A DNA stretch of 64,000 nt from Toxotes chatareus. Taxonomy: Eukaryota > Chordata > Actinopteri > Toxotidae. Below the pieces are notes generated by a model. The model was not told the DNA's origin, made no database searches, and saw only the letters and a list, made by a program, of their open reading frames with translations. The position numbers and the translations under genes were made by a program. The stretch is from contig CM028891.1 in assembly GCA_016801885.1 (NCBI GenBank), positions 17,645,017 to 17,709,016 on the forward strand. The letters are read 5' to 3'. Of this stretch, positions 1-13,700 are shown piece after piece; position 1 is the stretch's first letter, and every line of letters starts with the position of its first letter.

Positions 1-775
1 CCTGAGTCAGCTAGAAAGTTGATCATAGGACTCAAACTGCTGTAGTGCTCAAGTTTCCAGTTCTCTTTGGTCTCAGTCTTAATCACTTTCCTGCTGAAAC
101 CGTCTCGAGCCTCAGCAGAGAGCTTTTTGTCTCATTCTTTTCTTGTCCCAGGCCTAAATGGCAAACAAACCCTTTCTTTAAATTTATCACCATGGCTCAA
201 ATTTCCAGAGCAATGCAATTTTAAGACACTAATAGCTTTGCAGCTGTACGAGAAAACACACTACTTAAGACTCAAAAACACAAAACTGCTCCTGTAAATG
301 CAGATTGCACATTTAAATCTAATATTTGGTCCTGTAATGACAATATTAAGGTGCCTTAAGTGGATTTTGAGGGATTTATCAGTTGAATATATCACAGTAC
401 TGCAGAATATGAGTCACTGTAAACTTGTGAGAACTGTGAAGCAGAACTGAGAGATAAAATTAATGTCAATTAAAAAAAAAAATTACTATTGTTTATATGA
501 GAAGTAGTTTCAGTGGAGAATAATTACAAGCTTCGCATGGTTTTTGTTTTATTTTTAATTACTTAAGAAAAACACACAACAGGGAGCATCAACCACCACA
601 CCGTGCAGGCGTTTTCACACTTGCCTGTGTGTACGCGCGTGTGCAAGCACGCCGTGTTTCTTCCGAGATGCTGGTGGTTAAAAAAAAATGCAGAGAGGGC
701 TAAAAACATTCTCTGATAAGGGGCGGAGGTGTGATAGAACCACGACCACACACACACACACACACAAACAGACAC
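1..775. other. Upstream flank of chemokine copy A
   Basis: No coding exon seen. From about position 118 the sequence matches the flank of the second chemokine gene (from about 9066), so most of this stretch belongs to a segmental duplication. A short (CA)n run at 747-766 leads into the (TA)n TATA-like box. The open frames here are short and lack family resemblance. Confidence 0.6.
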
Positions 776-797
776 ATATATATATATATATATATAA
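776..797 (+). promoter_or_regulatory. TATA-like (TA)n box of chemokine copy A
   Basis: An uninterrupted AT dinucleotide run lies about 140 bp upstream of the ATG at 936. It is followed by a block (AAGCACTTTAGTACTGCCC) that is identical in the paralog. Its position suggests it acts as the TATA box. The transcription start has not been mapped; a 5' UTR of roughly 100-120 nt is inferred. Confidence 0.45.
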
Positions 798-935
798 GCA
801 CTTTAGTACTGCCCACAACCAAACTCAGCCCAAACTTTTCTCATTAAACTTACCTATAAATATCCAAACATCAGTCAGCTTCTATAGTTGCAGCCTGATC
901 AGTAAACCAGTCAACCAGCCAGTCCATCGGTCAAC

Positions 936-2397
<1,462 letters not shown>

Positions 2398-2441
2398 AGT
2401 GCCGCTATCTGAGCAAGAACTTTCTCCTGCTGCTGTTCGAC

Positions 2442-2442
2442 T

Positions 2443-2505
<63 letters not shown>

Positions 2506-2511
2506 ACACAC
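2442..2511. repeat. (CA)n microsatellite in chemokine A 3' UTR
   Basis: About 70 bp of CA repeat start 45 bp after the stop codon, inside the predicted 3' UTR. Copy B has only a short CA run at about 11080-11094. Confidence 0.95.
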
Positions 2512-2585
2512 ATTTTCTGTAACAATCCCTCTATGCTTTCAGCTGAACGCAAATATATCCAGTATATATGTGTACATGTGCATTA

Positions 2586-2591
2586 AATAAA
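2586..2591 (+). terminator. Candidate poly(A) signal of chemokine copy A
   Basis: A canonical AATAAA lies 189 nt downstream of the stop codon. Copy B lacks this segment; its first AATAAA is at 11179-11184. Confidence 0.5.
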
Positions 2592-2597
2592 TACATG

Positions 2598-3839
2598 TCA
2601 AACCTAACCCTTGAACTTTTTTGTTGCTAAGAAAGTTAGAGAAGGTAAAGGTGTTCACTTTGACAGTTGAACTGTAATACAACCTCAATAATGTCTACTG
2701 AGTGGATGGAAATTGTAAAGCACTGACAGAGATAATATGTTCAAACTTAAAATTTCAACTGGAAATTGGTGTCATCTGGTGGCAGCTGCTGGTATGAAGC
2801 AATAGTGAAAAACGACACTGAAAAAAATTCCCTACAGTTTCTGAGTACTGGATTTCCGACTTCCAGTCAGGAACGTATACATTAAAACTTCCCTTTAAGA
2901 TCAATTTTCATCTCTAAAAGTTTCTCAGAATTTTAAGTTTGTTTCTTCTAAAATTGTTTTAAACATAAAATGTTTCTAAATCAAATCAGAATACCAATAA
3001 AATAGTTTTTTGTTGGTTGCAGCTGTCAAGCAGCCATTTAGCTGCAGGCACCCATAGCTTTACCTTTGGTACCTTAAAGGTTTGTCAGTAATTATGTTTC
3101 AAAATGATTTCAAACTTCAGAAAAAGGGAAACCTCCCCAAAAGAAAAGAGTGAAAATAAAAAGTAAATCAAAATTAAAAGAGCGCCACACTGTGGCTTTT
3201 AACTGCAGCTCCCTAACTAAGATATACTTGTTAACACAAATTTTTGGTCTTTTTTTTTTAAATAAAAACAAAACTAATTAAACTATGAAGTCAAAAAAAG
3301 CAAGCTAAACTGTAGTTTATCTCACGTCTTAGTTTTAATGAGTCTCTATTACGTCTGATGTCTAAGACAAGTGTTAGACAAGCTAACTTTGGTTGTGTGA
3401 ATCTGATCCTTGCCCAATACAATATAAAAACACTGTTTTACGCATTTGATGTACAAAACGTACGACTGAACCATGGGTTCCATCTCTTGTCATGCGGCTA
3501 ATTAGACACTGAGCAGGACTGAGAATCAGAAGCAAACTGTGCCTCATCTGCAGAAATGAGAGAATAGATACCAGAGGAAGAAAAGTGAGAGAACGCACAG
3601 TTTGAGAGTTTACAGGCAGTTCAACAAGTGACTTTCATCCCAAAAACAGAGCAGAGCAGGACTCAGCGCGTCACAGCTCACAGCGAAATATTACAAAACA
3701 CTGCTTCCATATCTCAAACCAAGATTAAGCTTGATAAATAAGGATCAGCCAATAATCAGCCAAATGGTAAACAGCAGCTTTCAGAATATCCATGCCAGCC
3801 GATGGAACCATGTACATGGTATAAAGTATATTTAAACTA
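2598..3839. other. 3' flank of chemokine copy A
   Basis: No gene seen. Up to about 3720 the sequence matches the 3' flank of copy B, and unique sequence follows to about 3840. An AATAAA at about 2998 corresponds to the one used as the copy B candidate. Confidence 0.5.
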
Positions 3840-4230
3840 AATTTAGATAAGATTTTGCACCTGATGAACGAATCCTCTTTGGTCCGGAAAGGTTTGGATC
3901 ACTCACCCCATTGGCCAAGAGTTCCGAGGCGCCACACTGTCCACTATGACCACAAGATCTCCCATGACAAGGTTCCTCTTCATACATGACCATCTCTGAT
4001 GCTCCTGTAGTTGAGGTAAGTATTCCTTGTCCCATCTTTTCCAAAATAAGTCAGATATGTATTGAACCTGTTTCCACCTCCTATGTGCATACACGTCTGT
4101 TGGTTGGAACACTAAAGGTGGTAATGATGGCAAAGTCTTTAACAGCAGCAAGTGATTGGGTGTCAATGCTTCCAGGTCATTTGGATCCATGAAGGCCTTG
4201 GTGAAAGAACAGCTATTGATGATGGCTTCA

Positions 4231-5449
4231 AACCAGCAGGTGGACTAAAGCTCCATTTAATTCCCTTCTGCAGCATGACATCATTGATATGCACCTGATT
4301 CCACTGTTCAATGGCGACTTTCAGCTCACGCTCTGCTCCTATGAAATTTATTCCACTGTCTGAGCGCAGCTCCCGCACCTGTCCTCTTCTAGCGATGAGA
4401 CACCTGAGTGCATTAATGAAGGAGTCGGTGTCCAGTAATGGAGCAACTTCAATGTGTATGGCTCTGATGGCAAGACAGGTAAATATGGCACCATACCTCT
4501 TCATCATGCTCCTTCTGATCTTAACCACAAAAGATCCAAAATAGTCCCCCCCTACACGAGTCCATGGTTCATCTGGTACAATTCTTTCGTGGGGCAAATC
4601 GGCCATGTGTTGGTACACTGGCAGAGCATTCAGAGTGCGACATATGATACACCTGGACAGTGCTTTCCTTATGGCTACACTCACATCAGTAATCCAGTAC
4701 CTCTCCCTCAGCTTGGACAGCATGTGGTTACGTCCGCCATGTCCCACTTCCTGATGTACATACCTAAGCAAGAGCTCTGAGATGCGAAGATCCTTTGCCA
4801 GTATTATGGGATGTTCACTTTCCACAGGCATAGACAATCTACTGAGCCGACCACCAACTCTCAGGATTCCATCTTGCAACTGTGGACAGAGCTTATGGAA
4901 GTGACTGGATCTCTTAATGTGCTGCCCTTTCTCCAGACTGGCTGGTTCTTCAGGAAATCTCTGTCCTTGACAGAACTTAATGATGGCAAGCTCAGCCCGG
5001 TCCAAGCCTTTCACACAGGACATGAGACAATCTTTAACCTTCAAGAGCCATGCCACATATTTCTTCAGGCGTGTCCAAGAGGAAAAATACTGGATCAGAT
5101 GAGCCACTGGATCTTCCTTGACTTGCATGACATTCACTACAGCAACTCTTTTGACCTCTGGGTCCTCAGGCAAAAGATAGTTGATGTCACTCTCAGGATG
5201 TAAAAGAAAATGAGGCCCTGACACCCATGTATGGTTTTGGATGAACACATCCACATTTACACCTCGAGAGGCCACATCCACTGGATTGCTAGCAGTGTCC
5301 ACGTACCTCCATTGAGCAGGACGGGAAACTCTCAGGATTTGAGAGACCCGATTTGCAACAAAAACTTTGAACAGTGAAGTCTCGTTCCTGATGTATTTGA
5401 TTAGAGATGATTAGATGTATTTGATTAGAGATGGAAACAGATTGGAAAT
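4231..5449 (-). repeat. Internal tandem duplication of Pao integrase region, copy 1
   Basis: This segment matches 5570-6764 with scattered substitutions. The only length difference I see is 24 bp, explained by a small direct duplication at about 5397-5440 (TGATGTATTTGATTAGAGAT occurs twice). On the coding strand this is the downstream copy. It stops before the integrase C-terminal part and joins out of frame to the DUF5641-like segment. Confidence 0.9.
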
Positions 5450-5569
5450 CTTCGATCTCACAAAGTACTGTGTGAAGACACTCTTCATCAAAGTTTTGTA
5501 CCTTAAAAGTTGAATTAAGGGCTTTGCGCACAGACCTTGTTAGCCTCTCCCATGATCCTCCATGATGCG

Positions 5570-6764
5570 AACCAGCAGGTGGATTAAAGCTCCATTTAAT
5601 TCCCTTCTGCAGCATGACATCATTGATATGCACCTGATTCCACTGTTCAATGGCGACTTTCAGCTCACGCTCTGCTCCTATGAAATTTATTCCACTGTCT
5701 GAGCGCAGCTCCCGCACCTGTCCTCTTCTAGCAATGAGACACCTGAGTGCATTAATGAAGGAGTCGGTGTCCAGTAATGGAGCAACTTCAATGTGTATGG
5801 CTCTGATGGCAAGACAGGTAAATATGGCACCATACCTCTTCATCATGCTCCTTCTGATCTTAACCACAAAAGATCCAAAATAGTCCCCCCCTACACGAGT
5901 CCATGGTTCATCTGGTACAATTCTTTCGTGGGGCAAATCGGCCATGTGTTGGTACACTGGCAGAGCATTCAGAGTGCGACATATGATACACCTGGACAGT
6001 GCTTTCCTTATGGCTACACTCACATCAGTAATCCAGTACCTCTCCCTCAGCTTGGACAGCATGTGGTTACGTCCACCATGTCCCACTTCCTGATGTACAT
6101 GTCTAAGCAAGAGCTCTGAGATGCGAAGATCCTTTGCCAGTATTATGGGATGTTTACTTTCCACAGGCATAGACAATCTACTGAGCCGACCACCAACTCT
6201 CAGGATTCCATCTTGCAACTGTGGACAGAGCTTATGGAAGTGACTGGATCTCTTAATGTGCTGCCCTTTCTCCAGACTGGCTGGTTCTTCAGGAAATCTC
6301 TGTCCTTGACAGAACTTAATGATGGCAAGCTCAGCCCGGTCCAAGCCTTTCACACAGGACATGAGACAGTCTTTAATCTTCAAGAGCCATGCCACATATT
6401 TCTTCAGGCGTGTCCAAGAGGAAAAATACTGGATCAGATGAGCCACTGGATCTTCCTTGACTTGCATGACATTCACTACAGCAACTCTTTTGACCTCTGG
6501 GTCCTCAGGCAAAAGATAGTTGATGTCACTCTCAGGATGTAAAAGAAAATGAGGCCCTGACACCCATGTATGGTTTTGGATGAACACATCCACTTTTACA
6601 CCTCGAGAGGCCACATCCACTGGATTGCTAGCAGTGTCCACGTACCTCCATTGAGCAGGACGGGAAACTCTCAGGATTTGAGAGACCTGATTTGCAACAA
6701 AAACTTTGAACAGTGAAGTCTCGTTCCTGATGTATTTGATTAGAGATGGAAACAGATTGGAAAT
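5570..6764 (-). repeat. Internal tandem duplication of Pao integrase region, copy 2
   Basis: This is the upstream copy in pol orientation. It continues at one end into the rest of the integrase (down to about 5450) and at the other into the preceding pol segment (above 6764). It therefore looks like the original arrangement, with 4231-5449 the added copy. Confidence 0.9.
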
Positions 6765-7660
6765 GGTAACAGATTTCAAAGGAGCCACTTGGGCCTTTCC
6801 CATTACAAAAGCACTGTGTATTTCTGAGTGCTCTTTTTCCAACAACAGGTAAGACACCGTTCCATACCCATCCTCAGTAGCATCACAGAAACGATGTAAC
6901 TCAGCTGTGACAACTTCTCCAAACCCTGGTGGTTTCACACATCTGGCAACCTCAAATGTTTCCAGCAGATGGAGCTGCTGCAGCCACTTCTGCCAGACAC
7001 TGATTCAGGCACAGGGTCATCAAAGCCAATTTCTCTCCTGCACAAATCTCTCAAAATTTTCTTCGCTGTTAAGACCACAGGGCTCAGCATTCCCAGGGGA
7101 TCATAAATGGAGCTGACAGTCGAGAGGATTCCTCTTCTGGTGAGTGGTCTGTCCTTCAGCACAATCCTGAACTTAAAGGAATCTGATTTTACACACCATT
7201 CCACACCCAGCACTCTCTCCACAGGTAATGAATTCAACTAATTATTCAACCCTTCCATGCCTCTTGCTCTGTGACTTTCAGGAATGGCTTCCAGCACTCC
7301 AGATCTGTTGCTCATCCACTTTGTGAGGGAAAATCCTCCTTTGGAGCACAGAGAGACCAACTCCTGGTAAAGTGACACTGCTTCCTTTTCTGTGGCCACT
7401 GACACAAGACAATAATCTACACAAAAACAATGTAGTCCACTGTTTCCTCACTGTAGTGATGTCCGTAGTCCTCTGCACACCTTCTGAGGGCAGAGTTAGC
7501 ACAACTAGGAGATGACGTTGCCCCAAATAGATGCACCTTCATCCGGTACTCAGCGGGTTGTTGTTCCATATCCCCTTTTGGCCACCAGAGGAACCTCAGC
7601 AGGTCTGTGTCATTAGGAGGGACCCGCACCTGGTGGAACATGGACTTGGACCTCTCCTCC

Positions 7661-9065
7661 TACCTGAGAGCAGGTGAGTGAGTGCCCCTCTTTGTTACCT
7701 CCGGCTATAAGCGACTATGCCCATGTGACCCAAACCTTGTGCATCACCATGGTAACCAGACAAAACCAATCAATAAAAGCAACTATCACCAAAAAAGAAT
7801 AATATGGCTCCTACACACATACTCGCTCAGTTTTTCAATTAATTCAATCAATCAGCTGTTTAATCCCTACCTCACGGTTTTATTATCTTGATTACAGGAA
7901 AGCAAAGGCTCAGTCCGCTCGTTCAACCACGGCCCCCCCATCTAAGGTCTCCCTCCTCTCTATCATCACATCCACTGCCTCCCTTCCTTCATCCTCTGCT
8001 CCTCTTCCCTCCTTCTCCTCCACATCTAAGATGCCTTCTGATGAAACCTATTCAGAGGGGAGCAGCGAGTAGGCCTGCACCACCAGCCGATGAAAACAAG
8101 AGCCGAACTATGTCAAGATTATGTCCTCAACACTGATGCAAAGTTAATATTTGAAAGAGCACTTGGAGAACGTAGTTCTGTTAAATTATTACTCTTATGT
8201 TGAGTATTTAGTTTCTTTCAATGCCTTTCGAGTGAAAATATTTATTAGTTTAATTTAATTGACCAGTTTATTTACCAGTGTTTACAAGTTACTGTATTAC
8301 AAACAGTGTCATATTTTAATTACTGCTGTGCATCTAAAGTCCGCTCATCAGTTTATGAAATGGTCCTGAGAAAAATGTTCTCAGTTATTCATTTTAAAGT
8401 TTAGAGGAGAAGCTGTGCAACCATGAAAACAGAGTTCTGAAATAAATGTTGCACCTACCATCATCCAGTGTTTCTCTGTGTATCTGCATCTTATCAGACT
8501 TCAAACAGTTTTATCTGCGAAAGCAGGAAGGTATGAAAAGGCTACAGAGTTTTATCCAGAACAGTCAAAATATGAAATGTGCCATGGGGCCGATGTGGTT
8601 AATAACCGGGGCATTAAGTTACCCACAAGCACATAACTGCATCTGCAAACATGTCAGTTCTGTGGAAACCTGATTTTAATTCTATCATCACACAATCATT
8701 TGTCCTCAGTTTCGTCCTCCCATTCAGTTTTCCCCTACGCTAAAAATTCACACACTTATATAACGGGTATAAATAAGGACATGACAAATTAAAACATCTA
8801 TGTAGCGCTTTTCCTTGAAAGTTACAAAGCTTTCCAGAAAAAAATTTAAACTGAATATGAAACAAATGCAAGTAAAAACTAATTCAACCCAACTCTGTAT
8901 CAGACAATTGCTTCTAAAGGCTTATTTTGTTGAGTGTCAAGAGGAAACAGATATGTATCTTCTATGCATCTTCCTGTTGATCTCCCTGTGGTTTACTAAC
9001 CACACTGAAACCATGTTTAACACGCAAATTATCTTTTAATATTTCTGCATGGAACATACGAATGC
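7661..9065. other. Intergenic sequence between retrotransposon and duplication unit 2
   Basis: AT-rich DNA without recognisable exons. A pyrimidine-rich stretch lies at about 7950-8030. The open frames here are short and have no family features. Confidence 0.6.
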
Positions 9066-9294
9066 CTGCTTTTTGTCTTATTCTTTTCTTGTCCCAGGCC
9101 TGAATGGCAAACAATCTCAGGATTCTTCAAATAATTTATCACCATGGCTCAAATTTCCAGAGCAATGCAATTTTAAGACACTAATCGCTTTACAGCTAGC
9201 AAAACTGCAGAGAGGGCTAAAAACATTCTTTGATAAGGGGTGGAGGTGTGATAGAACCACGACCATACACACACACACACAAACAGACACATAA

Positions 9295-9311
9295 TTATAT
9301 ATATATATATA
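9295..9311 (+). promoter_or_regulatory. TATA-like (TA)n box of chemokine copy B
   Basis: A shorter TA run than in copy A, at the same position relative to the gene, followed by the same conserved block. In copy B an ACG interrupts the junction between the run and that block. Confidence 0.4.
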
Positions 9312-9454
9312 CGTAAGCACTTTAGTACTGCCCACAACCAAACTCAGCCCAAACTTTTCTCATTAAACTTACCTATAAATATCCAAACATCAGTCAGCCT
9401 CGGCAGTTGCAGCCTGATCAGTAAACCAGTCAACCAGCCAGTCCATCAGTCAAC

Positions 9455-11047
9455 ATGTCCATGAAGATCGTGTCCATCGCTCTCCTCCTGGTCTCTGTGT
9501 GTCTGTGCACAGCAGGTAAGAACCAAAGAATTGTTAGTGTTTGGAAAACAACAAAAAAAAAAACAACTAAACAACAAAAAAAAACTGTATATGTGCATAA
9601 TTTTGAAAGACAGTAGTACTAATCTCTGGAGGCTGCCACTGCAAAAATTATAGACTTGTTAAGCATTTAATTATTACATTTTATTAAAAGACTCTGATGT
9701 AAAGATTAATAAGGTCTGCATTTAGACAGAGCATTAAAAAACAAGTTTAATAGAATAAATAAAAACTACATCTGCAAATTACTAATTTGATCTCATCATT
9801 CTGTAGAGCGTAGAATGGATTAGTAAAATTAATCTTAAACTTTTATTAGCCCGTGTGTTATTATATTCCCTCTCACATTTCACTGGTCTCCTGCTTTAAA
9901 ATTAAAGATGTTTCTCTGCAGTTGTAATTTGTGTAATCACTGAGCCATATGCAAATTAAATACTCCTCACAGAGCAGCAACAGGACCTCTACCTGGCCAG
10001 CCGAGGAGCTCTTTAGCCCACATGACCCCAAGCACCACAGCTATGGCCACCTCATAACAGCTGGCCGGTCTGAGCTCCTGTTCCTGGAGCCACACTGCTG
10101 ACTCTTACTGTTTTTAAATTAACCAGAGAAATCTCTTTTCCTCTCTGTACGTGTCTACCGCAGGGCGGTACCCCAAAATCCGTCCATGTTGCACCAAGGT
10201 CTCCTCTGCTGATGTCAGTGCACAGGTGACTGGACAGCCCCACCCTCAAAAAGCTCACGGATCATGTGTGGAAGCGCTGATGTAAGTTTACTCCTCGCCT
10301 CTCTCTCTCTCTCACACACAGAATAAACATCATTTTCATTAATGTTTGTTTTTCAGTTTCTCTACGCCCAAAGGAAAGGTCTGTGTGGATCCTGAAGCTC
10401 CATGGGTCCAGGACTGTAAGTTCCTCATAACAACAGGCACAAACACTCACACAGACGTGAGGGCTGTCACTCTTTACTTGAAATTTGAGTTACTATTTGA
10501 ACACGGGTAAATCAATAAACACTCTAATGACCACGTGAGCAAACCAGGCTGTGCCTTGTACTCCAGTGGGTGGCGTCGATAAAACAGATTACACTGACAC
10601 TGATCTGTTTCTGTTAGGAAACGAGAGAAACTGTTGTTCGCTTCATTAATGCAAAATAGAGGAAACTAGCGAGCCATGCACAAAACCAAAACCCTGATAA
10701 ACCAAACCATCCGAGAAGTAACATCTGGAAGCTGATTGATAGTTTTTGAAAACACTACTCAACACAAGAGGAATCTGAAGTCACCTGTTAGTTTGCCAGT
10801 CAAATGAGGCACCAAGACATGTTGACTATATAACACAATTTAGGATTAGGTCAGAAGGGTTGCATTCAAATCACTGCAAATTAAAACAAATTAGTTGTTA
10901 ATTTTCATTTGGTTTAAACTGATTATTTTTTTAAGCGACAGCCCTAACAGAAGCATAATGTCTGTGCACAGAAGAACTGATCTGTCTCTCTCTCCATCTC
11001 TACTCTTATCAGTCATCAGCAAGAAGGAGTGTGGGGCCGCTATCTGA
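9455..11047 (+). CDS. CC chemokine, copy B (90 aa, 4 exons)
   Basis: Paralog of the gene at 936-2397. Coding exons are 9455-9515, 10164-10281, 10357-10415 and 11013-11047, with all junctions GT-AG and phases consistent. The signal peptide is identical to copy A and the four chemokine cysteines are at 29, 30, 55 and 69. Mature-protein differences are Lys25 (Ile in A), Lys32 (Asn in A, which removes the NVS sequon), Pro48 (His in A) and a different tail. The codon that is a TGA stop in copy A is TGT here, so the protein reads on to FISKKECGAAI and gains a fifth cysteine at 86. The added lysines make it more basic. Expected role: secreted leukocyte chemoattractant. Its receptor and CCL subfamily are not assigned. 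Confidence 0.88.
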
Positions 11048-11178
11048 GCAAGAACTTTCTCCTGCTGCTGTTCAACTCTACACACACACACACAGAGTGC
11101 ACAAAGTGTCCTGTATATACGATCACATTTTCTAGATTATTTTAAACATAAAATGTTTCTAAATCAAATCAGAATACC

Positions 11179-11184
11179 AATAAA
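11179..11184 (+). terminator. Candidate poly(A) signal of chemokine copy B
   Basis: AATAAA 132 nt after the copy B stop codon, in sequence shared with copy A (about 2998). It is the first such hexamer downstream. Confidence 0.4.
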
Positions 11185-12256
11185 ATAGTTTTTTGTTGGT
11201 TGCAGCTGTCAAGCAGCCATTTAACTGCAGGCGCCCATAGCTTTACCTTGGGTACCTAAAAGGTTTGTCAGTAATTATTTTAAAAATGTTTTTGAACTTC
11301 AGAAAAAGGGAAACCTCCCCAAAAGAAAAGAGTGAAAATAAAATGTAAATCACTGTCTTCATAAAGCGGTACAACACAAACCTACTCAAGAGAATGTGAC
11401 AAAATTAAAAGAGCGCCACACTGTGGCTTTTAACTGCAGCTCCCTAACTAAGATATACTTGTTAACACACATTTTTGGTCTTTTTTTTTAATAAAAGCAA
11501 AACTAATTAAACTATGAACTCAAAAAAAGGCAAGCTAAACTGTAGTTTTATCATGTCTTAGTTTTAATGAGTCTCTATTACTTTCTGATGTCTAAGACAA
11601 ATGTTAGACCTCTGATCTGATCCTTGCCCAACACAATATAAAAACACTGTTTTACGCATTTGATGTACAAAACGTACGACTGAACCATGGGTTCAATCTC
11701 TTGTCATGCGGCTAATTAGACACTGAGCAGGACTGAGAATCAGAAGCAAACTGCAGAAATGAGAGAATAGATACCAGAGGAAGAAAAGTGAGAGAACGCA
11801 CAGTTTGATAGTTTACAGGCAGTTCAACAAGTGACTTTCATCCCAAAAACAAAGCAGAGCAGGACTCAGCGGGTCACAGCTCACAGCTTACAACGAAATA
11901 TTACAAAACACTGCTCCCATATCTCAAACCAACAGTCTGAAATAGCTGCTTGATGAATAACATTTAAAATCTCTTGGAAACGTTTAACGCCAGTTCTCGT
12001 GACTTAAATCGCTGATATACAAGCATACAAAGTACTTTTATACATTTCTGAACTTTAAAACCTCAATGTTTCTTATAACATGCTAACGCTTTTAGTCGCG
12101 TTAGCTAACGCTTTGCTAACGTTTCGAACACGAACGTAATTCATACATTTTTTTAAGGACACGACGTTAAGGTAACTCAAGGTCATATTATATATATTTA
12201 CGTTACTGTTACTGACATTTGATGAACATTCACATTAAATAGTTACTAATTTTCTT

Positions 12257-12400
12257 ACCGCAAGTTGTACGAAGTTGCTGCGCGAACGTTAACGCTGAAC
12301 TTTTCCAGTGTCAGTGGGCTTTGAACTGATTGGGTGGAAGAAGCTCAGAGACGCCAGTCATTGGTTGGGGCTTGTCCAATTAGATACCGCGTAGGCGGGA
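12257..12400 (-). promoter_or_regulatory. Promoter-like CCAAT/GC-box cluster with first-exon-like donor
   Basis: Three CCAAT elements (ATTGG at 12329-12333 and 12360-12364; CCAAT at 12376-12380) and a GGCGGG box (12394-12399) lie within 75 bp. Two of the CCAATs are 31 bp apart. Read on the minus strand, the cluster is followed by CpG-containing sequence and a good 5' splice site (TTGCG|GTAAGAAAA, exon end at 12259). This looks like a housekeeping-type promoter with a short non-coding first exon pointing left. No matching coding exons were found to the left, so the call is tentative. Confidence 0.35.
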
Positions 12401-13605
12401 CTTTCTCCTTCGCATCTTACGTTAAAAGACTTGAACATTTCCTCCACCGCTGCCAACTGTCCATTCATTTTTCAGTAATATTCTGCTGAACAGTAAACAC
12501 AGATCCCAAGCCCTACTGACAGAATACTTAAATCCGAGTTTGGGCTAGATTATTGTAAAGGACACTTGACTACATACTAATATTTCCTCAGGGTAAAGCT
12601 GCTCTGGTGGCGGAGACCATTTATAACTTATGAGTTTAACATGCAGAGCCAAAGAAAACAGTTTCCTTAACATAAATGATGAAAGTAACGCGAAAGCTGC
12701 AAGGAGTAAAAGAGGAGGAGGCCCAACCTGACAAACCCAGCCTAAAATATTCACTTATCTCATCGTAACCTGACATCGTGATGGATAAATCAGCCTGAAA
12801 TCCACATCAATCTGCATTCCACATGAACCCTCTCCACGGCTGATTGGACAAATGCAACTGGTTTCACACTCTTGTTTGTTTTCTTCTGTTTACCAGTGGA
12901 ACAACATGCTCTCTTCCTCATTGACCTCTGGCCTCTGATAACATGGGTCAGTGTGAACTGTCAAGTGCAGATAAACACACACTGCAGAGATGGGTTTAGT
13001 GTTAGCCAAAGGAAACATGAATGAGAGATAAGAACAGAGAAGTGTGAGATATGTTTAAAACCAGTGATTTTCTTTTTAGTTTGTGGCAGAAAAACTATAA
13101 AGCAAAGACCCCAAAAAATGAATTCAGACAACAAATGGGACTCAGTTTTCACAATAAAAGCTTTTATACATAAAATAAATGGAGTCACAGGTTTACAGTT
13201 GCGTTCAGAAGCTTACAAATGGCATCGATGCTCAGTCTCCTTCCACCTCATGAAGGTACAGGTATGTAAAAAACACAAATGACATGAAATACAAAAGAAT
13301 AATTTCCTGTACAAGGTGATGTATGTTTTTTTAGCTGTAAGTGCCAAAGTTATTTTGGATAAATGTACATTCTGATGAGGGTTAGACTGATGTGTCTGCT
13401 CTCTGATATTCTTCCTGCAATAATTTGCACTTCAGAGATACATATTAGCTGAACCCTGAATTTGGCACCAATTACAATATACTAAATACAACATACACTC
13501 AAATGCACAATGAAGATTCACATGAGCTACAGTAATCTGTAAGTTTCCTTAACTCCCACATGAAATTGCTCTTTATCATCTCACTTAGACAGCAGTCACG
13601 TACAC

Positions 13606-13700
13606 GGAGGTCGTGACCCCAACATGGGGTCGCGTGATAAATCTGAGGGGCCGTGAGATGATTGTCAGGAGAGGAAAGATAAAAAGCATATTTCTGCTAC
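13606..13700. mobile_element. Possible interspersed repeat (hAT-like signature)
   Basis: Contains the perfect inverted pair GACCCCA (13615-13621) and TGGGGTC (13625-13631), followed by GGGTCGCGTG-type sequence. That resembles non-autonomous hAT-like repeats common in fish. No target-site duplication or full boundaries were established. Confidence 0.25.

Larger units (their letters stand above)
3840..7660 (-). mobile_element. Decayed BEL/Pao LTR retrotransposon, pol region
   Basis: Read on the minus strand from 7660 downward, the fragments follow the order of a BEL/Pao pol: a reverse-transcriptase piece (7641-7278), a Pao retrotransposon peptidase/A17-type piece (7237-6935), an integrase region with the zinc-binding and core segments (6938-5289), a second copy of that region (5302-4231), and the C-terminal DUF5641-like segment (4190-3840). 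Stops and frameshifts separate the pieces, and no gag, protease start or LTR pair was recognised. It is therefore truncated and inactive. It lies between the two chemokine duplication units. Confidence 0.85.
9066..11930. repeat. Segmental duplication unit 2 (with chemokine copy B)
   Basis: Partner of 118-3720 in the same orientation, offset by about 8.5-9 kb. Similarity starts at a shared run around CTTTTTGTCT and ends near 11930. Relative to unit 1 it has contracted CA tracts, lacks the segment matching 2520-2960, and carries extra intron 3 sequence at about 10700-10910. Confidence 0.85.

Noticed and set aside
4311..7116. Plus-strand frames across the retrotransposon
   Set aside because: They are antisense shadows of the minus-strand pol segments and are duplicated exactly as the element is.
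3840..7660. Intact retrotransposon with LTRs
   Set aside because: No LTR pair, gag or continuous pol frame was found; the segment is truncated and rearranged.
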